A stretch of DNA of 6,119 nucleotides, from positions 1 through 6,119 of the forward strand of contig CAZWVM010000201.1 in NCBI GenBank assembly GCA_964637705.1, read 5' to 3'. Positions within the stretch are counted from its first letter, which is position 1. The number at the start of each line of letters is the position of its first letter. Made by a program: the position numbers and the translations under genes. Below the pieces are notes generated by a model that saw only the letters and a list, made by a program, of their open reading frames with translations, had not been told where the DNA came from and did no database searches. The DNA comes from CAZWVM01 sp964637705 (lineage in GTDB: Bacteria > UBA8481). This document shows, in pieces, positions 1-6,119 of this stretch.

Positions 1-3000
1 CATGACCCCGATCGATGTTCCCAGGTTCTGGATGACCGGGTAGTAGATCGTGTCGGATTGCCCCGCGGCGATCGTCTTCGCCGGCGCCGCACCGATCGTG
101 AACTCCGAAGTCCTGTCCACGCCCGCGATGAAGAGCTTCAAGTCCGTGTCGGACGGGATCACCCGCAGGGCGCTTCCGCCCGAAGCGACCGAGTATCTCA
201 GACCGGCGAAGATGAGTTCGCCGGTCGCGACCGGGTCTCCCATCTCGCCCTGGATGCGCGTCGAATCGCTCCTGAGGAAAAAGACATCCGAGAGCGTCGC
301 CTTTGCTCGTCTCAGGATCACGATCGTGTCCGTCTGGAAGGGCAGAACTTCGCTTCGGGCCGGATCGTCCCAGATGCGCAATGGATAGCCGGTCACCACG
401 TCCTTGGCGGTCACCTGGCTCGTGTCCGACAACCGCAGACGGAAGGCCGATGCGGTCACTGTTTCGTCGACGATATCCACGTAGACCCTCGCCGTGACGG
501 ACATGTCGGAGGTGATCATGAGACCGGAGAGGCTGATTTCAACCGTATCGCCGGAGGCGGGAAGCGACGGTGTATCCACGCCGCCGTAGGTCGTGCCGGT
601 CACCGCGTCGCGGATATGGATGCCCTTCAGGACGCGGCCTGGCGGAAGGGATGCGCCGTTCGCGTCGCGGACGGAGATGACCACCTGGTCCACGCGGCAG
701 ACGTTGACCGGCGTGTCCGGACCGAGGGCGTCGTTGAGAAGAACGAGATCCATGACCGCCACGTCCCTCTGGCTCGTGGCTGCGTCCAGGGGCGCGAGTG
801 ACGTGTCCGCGCCGACCGCCTTCGTCTCCGATGGAGCGAGACCGATGATGTCATACAGGCCTGTCTTCTTCCCGGTGATGCCGGTCTCGATCGCCACCGT
901 CGGGATGGCCTTGCCGCTGACATCATCCACGAAGGTGAAGGCCGCGGGGTTCTGGAAGTAGATGCGCGCCGTGTCAGCGGATGCCGAGGGCGAAATCGTC
1001 ACCCAGACCTCGAGATCGCGCGTCATGCCGGGCAGGATCGTGAAGCCGGAGGGATTGATCGTGAAGGCCGTCCCTTCGGGGATGTTCGTGATGTCAGCGA
1101 ACGTGATCAGTTCGTCCGAATTATAGATGCGGACGCGCGAGGCCACCGTTTTCCACGGAATCTGGAATCCCGTTTCCGTCTCGACATACATCACGAGCTG
1201 AGTCATCCGGTCCGTGTGGTTGCCGACATTCGTGTTGCCGAAGCGGATTGCCGCGACCTTGACCTCCACGCCCTTTCCGACCGTGGCTGAAGGGGCGCCG
1301 GTCGGACCCGTTTCCCGGACATGAGCCGTGACATAAGAATCGATCAGGGGAACCGTCAGGGACTTTCCGGCCGGCGAGGCCACGTTCTCGAATAGAGTGT
1401 CACCCAGGTCCTGGTACTCCACCTTGAAGGTGTTGGAAGTGTTGTCCAGGGGTGCGTCGATGTCGGGCGACGCGCGGCCCGTCGAGTTCACGACCGAATC
1501 GCCGTAGGTCACATACAGTCTCTGACCCACCGTCAGGTCCACGCCCCGATACGTGATCACCTGTCCGACGATGGATGATTCCGTGTATGTGCCCTCGCAG
1601 GAGGTCGTGACATAGCCGTTCGATGTCCCGAGCGCCGATTGCGGAGCGCTCCAGGCCCCGGGGATCGTGATTCTCAGGGTGTCGTCCGCGAGCGCGCTCA
1701 CGGCCGTATTCTGGATCACGTAGCGGCGGAATGTCCCGACCTGGATCTCGTCGGCCGGTTCGATGAAGGCGTTCAAGGTCGATCGCTCGCGCGTCACGAG
1801 AAGCCGGGCCGGGAGGGATGTGCGGTTGCCCAGCTTGTCGATCGCCGTCACCTGCATCCAGTTCGCGCTCGGCGCCGGTGCGCGCAGGGAGAGGGAGGCC
1901 GTGAAGCTGCCGTCCGCGGCGTTCGCGATCACGGTCTTCTGGTCGAAGACGAATCCGGCCACGGAATCGGACCAGTTCTCGATGAGGAGAGTGGCCGACA
2001 GCCCCGTGACCTCGGTCAGGATGCTTCCGGTGATCGTGTAGACATCGGCGGCCGTCGAGGCGCCCTCCGCGGGCGGAGTGGCGACGGAATAGACGGGAGG
2101 AGCGTTGTCGATCACGAAGTGCTTGAAGTTGTCGCTGAAGTCGAAGTCCGTCTGGTCCGGGTTGGGGTCGATGAGGGTGACGGTGCCGGCACCGTCCTGG
2201 GCATCCTGGACCCGGATCTGAGCGTCGCCGTCGGACATCGAGCGTGTCACCGCGAACACGCCCGTCCAGGCCGTTCCGCTGTATGTCACCTGGGAACAGG
2301 AGGTGAAGGAACCGCCGTTCGGTTTCACCGTCACCGCGGCCGCGGGCGTCGCCGCCGGGTTCATCGTGTTCGTGAAGTTCAACTGGATCGTGATGGTATC
2401 CTCGCCGACATAATAGGTTCCCGCCAACAGCACCACCGTGTTTCCGGTCACGCTGGCCGAGGCCACGTAGGGCGTGTCATTGGCCGGCGCGATGGTGATC
2501 GGCAGTTCCAGGACGTCGTTCCACTCGAGCTTGGCCTGCACCAGCCGGTCGTTGTTCTTGTCCAGGACCCAGACGAGAGATTCGTAGCGACCCGTCGTCG
2601 GGTTTCGCAGGTATGTGCCGCGGCCGTCCACCCAGACCATTTCGGCGGCATCGTTGAGGTTGGTGATCGGCGGCGGGGCCCCCGACCCGAAACCGGTGTA
2701 GCGAAGCAATCGCTGGGTCAGGAAACTGTCGTAGCGTGTTTCGGCGTTGTACTTGTACAAATCCTCGTCCGAGGCCAGGGAATACATCTCGCCGAAGTCG
2801 TCGACGAGGAAGGGCCAGGGGGTGGCGTCGGCGTTGTTCGGATAGGGGCCGAAGTCGAACGACGTGGCCGTGCGGTAACGGGTGTTGAGCGTGTTGTTGT
2901 ACATCTCCACCCGCTCGTCGATCAGAAACATCCACATCGCGCCGGAATGAAAGCGGTTGTTCCGGGAATCGAACCAGGGACCGACCTTCACGGCGTAGAG

Positions 3001-4854
3001 ATCGTTGGCGGGATTGAGCCAGCCCATCTTCGCGTTGCCCGCCAGCCCGCCGAGGAGTGTCCCGTTCGCGTCGATCACGAAACACCGGGCGTCGTCCTCG
3101 CGCGAGACCGTGTAGGTCGCGTTGTTCGCCCAGAGGCACATGTTCACCGGTTCGCCGAAGTTGTTGATGTTGACGTGGATGTCGTCCACGTCAAGGGGGT
3201 TACGGGCCGCGGAACCGTCGGGGTTGAAGAATTTCAGGACCGTGGTACGTTCGCCGTCCGCCTCGTTCACGGTGAGAGACTGATCATAGACGTAGATGTT
3301 GCCCGTCTCGTCCGCGTCGCAGCCGCGGATGTTCCGGAAGCCGAGCGAATCGGTGAGGAAGGTCGTGTTGTCCGTGCCTTGAATGAAGTCCTTGCCGCCG
3401 GGAGCGTTCGAGAACGGCACGAAGACTCCGTTCTTGTCGAATTTCTTGATGGCCGATGACTGCTGGCAGGCGACGTATAGCGACGAGTCGGGAAGGACCC
3501 CGATATCCCAGGCTCCCATCAGGTTATACGGGTCGTCCTCGACGGATCGCACGAAGATCGCCGTGTCCCCGAGCGTCGATTCCTTGAAGATCAGGATCTG
3601 GTTGGATACCTGGTCGGATACGATGACGAAGGTCTCGCCCGTCGTTGCCTTCTGCCAGACGCAGATCCCGTTGACGTTATCGAGGTTCGTCTGAACCACG
3701 CGATACAGGAGAGCCCCGGTGCGGCCGTTATATTTCACGAACCGGTTCTGGGTTGGCTCGGTCCAGTAGACGAAACTGTCGCGGTCCGGGGTTACCCAGA
3801 TCCCGTGAGGATCGCCTGTGGAACCGATCCAGGGATCGCCGGTCTTGGCCAGGTCGCTGCCGCGATGACGGTCGATGTCGTCGTTGCTGCTCTCCGCCGA
3901 GTAGATGACCGTGCCGTTACGGGCGGGAGCCACGTCCCACCTCATCGCCCCGTCGTCGAGGGTGTTGACTTTCGTCGCGCTCACGCCGTTGTCCCTCAGG
4001 CGGAGGATTCCCTGGATCATTCCTCCTCCTCCGCCAGCATCCTGCCGACAGGCCACATAAACGCTGTCGTTCTGGTCGATGCCCAGTCCGAACCAGTCGC
4101 GAACCGCGGCGTCGGCATACCACGATTCGGCGATCCACGTATCCGATGTCGGATCATACTTCGCGATGAAAGCGTTCCCGCCGGCGCCGGCTCCGTCATC
4201 GATCGCCACGAATATCTGACCGGACGAGTTCACCGTCACGCCCCAGCAGGAATAGTCCGAGTTCGACGCCATGCTCGGGAAATCCGCCTCGAGGTTGATG
4301 CGCCTCAGGAAGGTCGGCGATGACGTGTTCGGATCGCCGAGAGAAACCTGGCAGACCGAGCGACTGACGCCCGTGTTCGTCCAGGTCAGGACGCCGTTGT
4401 CGTCCACGTGCAGGTCCGCCGGCCGATCGATCACCGTTCCCGTGCCCTTGATCTGGAAGAGGACGGTCGGATCCCGCATGGAGGCGTAGACGCGAAGGGT
4501 GTACGAACCGTAGGGGAGAGCGTTGCTGACGTTCGAGTCCCCCTGGCCGTTCCACCAGATGTTGGAGACGGCCGCCGCGTCGATGCGCCGGGAGATCAGC
4601 CGCCTGACGAGTTTTCCCGTCCAGTCGTAGAGCTCGATCCGATATCCTCCGTTGTTGTCGGGATCCTCGTTTGTGCCGCCGGAAAAGTTCACGTTGATGA
4701 AGACTCCCGAATCGCTCCCGACCGCCGACAGCTGGTTGTCGAAGACGTTGTCCGGCGACAACGTCACCGAATTGATCGTCACGTCCGCGGCCGAGGCGAG
4801 GACGGATGGCGCGACGAGAAGACAGAGAACCAGGGGCAAGCCGATGCGCTTCAC
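1..4854 (-). CDS. Very large secreted multidomain protein: FlgD-like Ig, beta-propeller and tandem beta-sandwich modules (partial, open at left edge)
   Basis: The frame is open for all 1618 codons with no stop, ending on codon 3-1, so the C-terminus lies outside the window. The protein opens with a textbook Sec signal peptide: MKR, a hydrophobic core (IGLPLVLCLLVAPSVL), and a likely cleavage at ASA (20-22). Residues about 24-125 are a FlgD-like Ig domain. Residues about 200-705 carry blade-like repeats of an NHL-type propeller, and a further similar segment lies near 740-779. Residues about 785-915 and 919-1024 are Ig-like sandwiches, the first ending in FVIDNAPP. Residues about 1027-1155 contain the WSAPQ...GYVT sandwich. 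Residues about 1170-1496 hold two related modules, with the start of another after them. I see no catalytic motif, so it is probably a surface, matrix or binding protein; that role is inferred. It overlaps the LamG gene by 4 bases and probably depends on its translation. Confidence 0.88.
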   Translation of the reverse strand, partial: MKRIGLPLVLCLLVAPSVLASAADVTINSVTLSPDNVFDNQLSAVGSDSGVFINVNFSGGTNEDPDNNGGYRIELYDWTGKLVRRLISRRIDAAAVSNIWWNGQGDSNVSNALPYGSYTLRVYASMRDPTVLFQIKGTGTVIDRPADLHVDDNGVLTWTNTGVSRSVCQVSLGDPNTSSPTFLRRINLEADFPSMASNSDYSCWGVTVNSSGQIFVAIDDGAGAGGNAFIAKYDPTSDTWIAESWYADAAVRDWFGLGIDQNDSVYVACRQDAGGGGGMIQGILRLRDNGVSATKVNTLDDGAMRWDVAPARNGTVIYSAESSNDDIDRHRGSDLAKTGDPWIGSTGDPHGIWVTPDRDSFVYWTEPTQNRFVKYNGRTGALLYRVVQTNLDNVNGICVWQKATTGETFVIVSDQVSNQILIFKESTLGDTAIFVRSVEDDPYNLMGAWDIGVLPDSSLYVACQQSSAIKKFDKNGVFVPFSNAPGGKDFIQGTDNTTFLTDSLGFRNIRGCDADETGNIYVYDQSLTVNEADGERTTVLKFFNPDGSAARNPLDVDDIHVNINNFGEPVNMCLWANNATYTVSREDDARCFVIDANGTLLGGLAGNAKMGWLNPANDLYAVKVGPWFDSRNNRFHSGAMWMFLIDERVEMYNNTLNTRYRTATSFDFGPYPNNADATPWPFLVDDFGEMYSLASDEDLYKYNAETRYDSFLTQRLLRYTGFGSGAPPPITNLNDAAEMVWVDGRGTYLRNPTTGRYESLVWVLDKNNDRLVQAKLEWNDVLELPITIAPANDTPYVASASVTGNTVVLLAGTYYVGEDTITIQLNFTNTMNPAATPAAAVTVKPNGGSFTSCSQVTYSGTAWTGVFAVTRSMSDGDAQIRVQDAQDGAGTVTLIDPNPDQTDFDFSDNFKHFVIDNAPPVYSVATPPAEGASTAADVYTITGSILTEVTGLSATLLIENWSDSVAGFVFDQKTVIANAADGSFTASLSLRAPAPSANWMQVTAIDKLGNRTSLPARLLVTRERSTLNAFIEPADEIQVGTFRRYVIQNTAVSALADDTLRITIPGAWSAPQSALGTSNGYVTTSCEGTYTESSIVGQVITYRGVDLTVGQRLYVTYGDSVVNSTGRASPDIDAPLDNTSNTFKVEYQDLGDTLFENVASPAGKSLTVPLIDSYVTAHVRETGPTGAPSATVGKGVEVKVAAIRFGNTNVGNHTDRMTQLVMYVETETGFQIPWKTVASRVRIYNSDELITFADITNIPEGTAFTINPSGFTILPGMTRDLEVWVTISPSASADTARIYFQNPAAFTFVDDVSGKAIPTVAIETGITGKKTGLYDIIGLAPSETKAVGADTSLAPLDAATSQRDVAVMDLVLLNDALGPDTPVNVCRVDQVVISVRDANGASLPPGRVLKGIHIRDAVTGTTYGGVDTPSLPASGDTVEISLSGLMITSDMSVTARVYVDIVDETVTASAFRLRLSDTSQVTAKDVVTGYPLRIWDDPARSEVLPFQTDTIVILRRAKATLSDVFFLRSDSTRIQGEMGDPVATGELIFAGLRYSVASGGSALRVIPSDTDLKLFIAGVDRTSEFTIGAAPAKTIAAGQSDTIYYPVIQNLGTSIGVM
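370..1345 (-). repeat. Two tandem related beta-sandwich modules (protein-level repeat, about 168 residues per unit)
   Basis: Unit A covers residues about 1170-1317 and unit B about 1340-1496. Aligned by eye, VEVKVAAIRFGN (A, near 1196) pairs with RDVAVMDLVLLND (B, near 1363). VASRVRIYNSD pairs with VLKGIHIRDAV. A segment of A, GFTILPGMTRDLEVWVTI, pairs with GLMITSDMSVTARVYVDI in B. The ends VDDVSGKAIP and AKDVVTGYPL also correspond. Identity is low, so this is an old duplication visible only in protein. A related, diverged segment (LKLFIAGVDRTSEFTIG) follows B and may open another module beyond the left edge. Confidence 0.5.
1390..1776 (-). other. WSAPQ/GYVT-type beta-sandwich module in the large protein
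   Basis: Residues about 1027-1155 run from an opening IEPADEIQVGTFRRYVIQNT, through DDTLRITIPGAWSAPQ, then GYVTTSC, a GQVITYRGVDLTVGQ strand pair and an LYVTYGDS strand, to a NTFKVEYQDLGDTLFENV strand. The order of a trailing-proline W-x-A-P-Q strand, GYVT, a short strand with V-I-T, and a closing YG strand recurs in large bacterial and archaeal surface proteins. I recognise the pattern but cannot assign a family name. It probably forms a stalk or spacer module. Confidence 0.4.
2745..4253 (-). repeat. Protein-level beta-propeller (NHL-like) blade repeats
   Basis: Residues about 200-705 contain recurring hydrophobic-strand, D/N-turn, I/V-Y/F-V strand units. Clear examples are GVTVNSSGQIFVA (near 204), GLGIDQNDSVYVA (255), WDVAPARNGTVIYSA (306), GIWVTPDRDSFVYW (351), GICVWQKATTGETFVIV (396), WDIGVLPDSSLYVA (449), IRGCDADETGNIYVY (509) and FLVDDFGEMYSLA (681). 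Weaker units lie near 572 and 640. Spacing is about 45-65 residues, right for propeller blades. Several are followed by a strand such as AIKKFDKNG or RFVKYNGRTG, typical of NHL/SMP-30-like blades. The repeats are divergent at DNA level. About ten units is more than one usual 6-8 blade propeller. Confidence 0.6.
4018..4032 (-). promoter_or_regulatory. Internal Shine-Dalgarno-like run ahead of an in-frame ATG
   Basis: On the minus strand GGAGGAGGAGGA is followed directly by ATG (4020-4018), which is codon 279 of the large protein. The first GGAGG has a 7-base spacer, a near-ideal arrangement, in contrast to the true GTG start, which has none. The run codes for four of five consecutive glycines (GGGGGM) in a propeller loop, which by itself explains it. 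It could cause ribosome pausing or an internal start giving a product without a signal peptide, but nothing else supports this. Confidence 0.2.
4480..4785 (-). other. FlgD-like Ig domain at the N-terminus of the large protein
   Basis: This covers residues about 24-125. The defining elements appear in order: IELYDWTGKLVRRL (73-86), a variable stretch, an IWWNGQGD turn (99-106) in place of the usual WDGxD, and LPYGSYTLRVYA (113-124) in place of LPxGxYxxxVxA. These match the FlgD Ig-like fold used by many FCB-group secreted proteins. The domain normally sits at the extreme C-terminus of such proteins, whereas here it follows the signal peptide directly. Confidence 0.65.
4851..4854 (-). other. 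Second GTGA start/stop overlap (translational coupling site)
   Basis: Minus-strand GTGA is the GTG start of the large protein (4854-4852) and the TGA stop of the LamG protein (4853-4851). Upstream bases (GGGTATTACCTGCT) contain no Shine-Dalgarno, so coupling to translation of the LamG gene is the likely initiation route. An in-frame ATG at 4929-4927 exists, but it would put 25 proline- and arginine-rich residues ahead of the signal peptide and overlap the previous gene by 79 bases. The GTG is therefore preferred. Confidence 0.7.
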
Positions 4855-6068
4855 AGCAGGTAATACCCGCGGGTTAGCAGGCGGCCAAGTCGGGTTCCGA
4901 GGAGGAAATCGCGCGGGCCGCACTGCCATGAGGCGTCAAGGCCCATACGCGTCAGGAGGCAGACCTCGGGCGAATCTCCCTGCCCCACCGTGAGGGAACC
5001 GGACGACGTGTCGGGCTGGATGGAGAGGAAGTCCGTCGCCGCGAAGGATGTCTCGGAGGATGTTTGCGCCATGGCGATCAGGCGGTAGCGGCCTGCCGCC
5101 AGGCCCGACAGCGTGATCGTGTCGATCGCCGACATTCCGCTTCGAATCGCCGCACCCGACAGGCTCTCCGTGTCCGTCGTGAGAAAAAACGTGACCGTGA
5201 TCGATGGGGTGTCGGATGCGCGCGCGCTGTATGAGACGTGGAATGGCTGGTATATGAGCTGCCCGTAGGACGCCCCCGGCGGAGAATCACACGTGATTTC
5301 CAGGGCGGACGGCAATTCCGTCTCGGTACGCGCGCGCGAGGAGATCCTCAGCCGGTCGAAACGGCCGGGCGGCGTCCACGCCGATGAATCCCCGCCGCCC
5401 AGGTAGAAGCAGGCCGAGTCGAGATCCGCAGACGTCGAATCGTTCGCGCGCCGGGTTCCGTTGATGAAGAGAGCGGTGCCGAGCGCCGTGTCCCATGTCA
5501 CGGCCACGTGATACCACTGTCCGGGATAGAGGGGAGGATTGCCCTGGAGGGAGCCGAAGCCGGATACGAGACCCAGGGACCACTCCAAGGCTGTTCCGGA
5601 GAGAACGGCCAGGGTCATTTGGCCTCGGCTGAGCGATGTGGGAGCGGTATAGCGATGGGATATGAGGAAGGCGCGCGGCACGCCCGTCATCGTCGTGTCC
5701 GGGCGGAAATAGAACTCGATCGTGCCGGAAGGCAGCTTGTTGTTCTCCGTGTCCGGCCCTCCGCCCGGCCCGACCCAGGAGGATTCCCGGTAGAAGGCAT
5801 GGGCCGCCGTATCCGGCAGCCTCAGGCCGTAACCGGAGCGATACCCCGGCTCATAGACCGCCGTCGTCGAGAGGGAATCCGCTTTCGTTGCCCCCTCGAA
5901 GTCGTCGAAGAGGATGGTCCAGGTGTCGGAAGTGTATGCGGACGATGACGATGAATCCGCTCGGATACTGCCACCCGGCCGCTGCCACGAGATCATCGCG
6001 GCCAGCGTCAGAGCGCTCAGAATCAACAATGCCTGAATTGGAGACGGGGGAGTCGTGGTGTGAATCAC
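4851..6068 (-). CDS. Exported LamG/concanavalin A-like lectin-domain protein
   Basis: Complete protein of 405 residues with a GTG start. Residues 11-27 (IQALLILSALTLAAMIS) form a hydrophobic segment. It lacks the basic n-region of a classical signal peptide, so it could be an uncleaved anchor. A serine-rich linker follows (39-43). Residues about 50-250 match the LamG / concanavalin A-like jelly roll: an opening FDDFEGA, an IEFYFRPD strand (117-124), the QWYHVAVTWD signature (184-193), ALFINGTRRA (199-208) and a closing FDRLRISSRART (237-248). Such domains typically bind glycans or mediate adhesion; no glycosidase catalytic motif is visible. Residues about 256-350 look like a second beta-sandwich. 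A linker then leads to a cysteine-containing tail (370-405) described separately. Both ends overlap neighbouring genes by 4 bases, so it sits mid-operon. The role in surface attachment or matrix binding is inferred. The LamG call is firm; the specific ligand cannot be told. Confidence 0.85.
   Translation of the reverse strand: MIHTTTPPSPIQALLILSALTLAAMISWQRPGGSIRADSSSSSAYTSDTWTILFDDFEGATKADSLSTTAVYEPGYRSGYGLRLPDTAAHAFYRESSWVGPGGGPDTENNKLPSGTIEFYFRPDTTMTGVPRAFLISHRYTAPTSLSRGQMTLAVLSGTALEWSLGLVSGFGSLQGNPPLYPGQWYHVAVTWDTALGTALFINGTRRANDSTSADLDSACFYLGGGDSSAWTPPGRFDRLRISSRARTETELPSALEITCDSPPGASYGQLIYQPFHVSYSARASDTPSITVTFFLTTDTESLSGAAIRSGMSAIDTITLSGLAAGRYRLIAMAQTSSETSFAATDFLSIQPDTSSGSLTVGQGDSPEVCLLTRMGLDASWQCGPRDFLLGTRLGRLLTRGYYLL
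4854..4961 (-). other. CFI-box-like C-terminal tail of the LamG protein
   Basis: This codes residues 370-405 of the LamG protein. The tail starts at Cys370, followed by LLTRMGLDASWQCG, then PRDFLLGTRLGRLLTRGYY (385-403) and two final leucines. The second half resembles the conserved part of the CFI-box C-terminal motif, usually C-F-I-x-T-A-x-Y-G, a variable stretch, then F-R-D-x-x-L-L, G-R and Y-Y. Here the RD, LL, GR and YY elements are present in order, while the FI and AYG elements after the first Cys are not conserved. The proline-rich segment that often follows YY is missing because the gene ends. It may be a divergent or shortened sorting motif, or a chance resemblance. Confidence 0.4.
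6065..6068 (-). other. GTGA start/stop overlap (translational coupling site)
   Basis: On the minus strand GTGA serves as GTG start of the 405-residue protein (6068-6066) and as TGA stop of the upstream gene (6067-6065). There is no good Shine-Dalgarno: the only purine-rich run is GGTGAG directly against the start, with no spacer. Termination-reinitiation by ribosomes leaving the upstream gene is the likely way this start is used. The frame of the 405-residue protein stays open to the right edge, but it contains no ATG, GTG or TTG codon upstream of 6068 within the window. Confidence 0.65.
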
Positions 6069-6118
6069 CTCACCACGGCGATCTTCCGCACCGCCCTCCC
6101 GCCCGGCCCCTCGAGAAC
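6065..6118 (-). CDS. C-terminal end of an upstream exported protein with a FlgD/type IX-like sorting tail (partial)
   Basis: Only the last 17 codons and the TGA stop lie in the window; the gene enters from the right edge. The visible residues are VLEGPGGRAVRKIAVVR. A glycine-bearing turn, then a basic residue pair and a final short hydrophobic strand ending in Lys/Arg, is how FlgD-like Ig domains and type IX-style C-terminal sorting domains usually end in FCB-group bacteria. From this I infer an exported protein that carries its targeting domain at the C-terminus. The stop overlaps the GTG start of the next gene by 4 bases, so the two are almost certainly cotranscribed. With so few residues the family call rests on the tail pattern alone. 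That a gene ends here is well supported by the overlap and by the identical arrangement at the next junction. Confidence 0.6.
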   Translation of the reverse strand, partial: VLEGPGGRAVRKIAVVR

Positions 6119-6119
6119 A

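Noticed and set aside
58..801. Plus-strand open frame of 247 codons, and overlapping frames at 50-388 and 593-961
   Set aside because: Arginine- and aspartate-rich shadow translations opposite the sandwich repeats of the giant protein; no domain seen.
2477..3139. Minus-strand open frame of 220 codons in another frame inside the giant gene
   Set aside because: Arginine-rich out-of-frame shadow; the propeller and Ig-like translation in the main frame runs through without interruption.
1639..3459. Plus-strand open frame of 606 codons
   Set aside because: It is antisense to the giant gene in the frame favoured by avoidance of TTA/CTA/TCA. Its translation is a low-complexity mix of R, G, V, E and D with no signal peptide or recognisable domain, while the minus strand gives coherent domains.
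4141..4154. Inverted repeat ATCCGA-TG-TCGGAT
   Set aside because: A short perfect repeat within coding sequence, with no T-run and no gene boundary nearby; most likely chance.
4180..4191. 12-base perfect palindrome GCCGGCGCCGGC
   Set aside because: It lies inside the giant gene, codes for Gly/Ala-rich residues (GAGAGG), and is expected in GC-rich coding DNA; no sign of a regulatory site.
4852..4929. Alternative ATG start for the giant protein at 4929-4927
   Set aside because: It would add 25 proline- and arginine-rich residues before a classical signal peptide and create a 79-base overlap with the LamG gene.
5508..5948. Plus-strand open frame of 146 codons opposite the LamG gene
   Set aside because: Same antisense frame relation as the other shadows, and the LamG domain on the minus strand is clear.
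6069..6119. Extension of the LamG protein upstream of its GTG start
   Set aside because: The frame is open to the right edge but has no start codon in this stretch, and the exact GTGA overlap with the KIAVVR tail of the previous gene fits a true gene boundary.

Overview
The window is entirely coding on the minus strand and reads right to left as part of one tightly packed operon for exported proteins. The order is: the last 17 codons of an upstream gene (6065-6118), a complete 405-residue protein (4851-6068), and a very large protein whose frame is open for 1618 codons from 4854 to position 1 and continues past the left edge. Both junctions have the same form, a 4-base GTGA in which the GTG start of the next gene overlaps the TGA stop of the previous one. 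This points to one transcript and translational coupling. No non-coding stretch is long enough to hold a promoter or terminator, and I see no RNA gene, mobile element or CRISPR array.

The upstream gene ends in a short basic and hydrophobic tail (VLEGPGGRAVRKIAVVR) of the kind that closes FlgD-like or type IX-style C-terminal sorting domains. The middle protein has an N-terminal hydrophobic segment, a serine-rich linker, a LamG / concanavalin A-like lectin domain, a second beta-sandwich region, and a short C-terminal tail that partly resembles the CFI-box C-terminal motif. The large protein has a clear signal peptide, a FlgD-like Ig domain directly after it, about ten blade-like repeats of an NHL-type beta-propeller, then several Ig-like or beta-sandwich modules. 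Two of these modules, near the left edge, look like tandem copies of one about 168-residue unit. No catalytic site is visible. The architecture suggests surface, matrix or adhesion proteins that bind carbohydrate or other ligands.

The DNA is GC-rich (about 60% by eye), with GC-rich third codon positions. FlgD-like Ig domains, KIAVVR-type tails, LamG modules and large mosaic beta-sandwich proteins together suggest an uncultured bacterium of the FCB superphylum or a neighbouring candidate phylum (for example Eisenbacteria, KSB1 or Zixibacteria-like lineages). This assignment is inference; no marker gene is present.

Long open frames on the plus strand, including one of 606 codons, are explained as antisense shadows of these genes.
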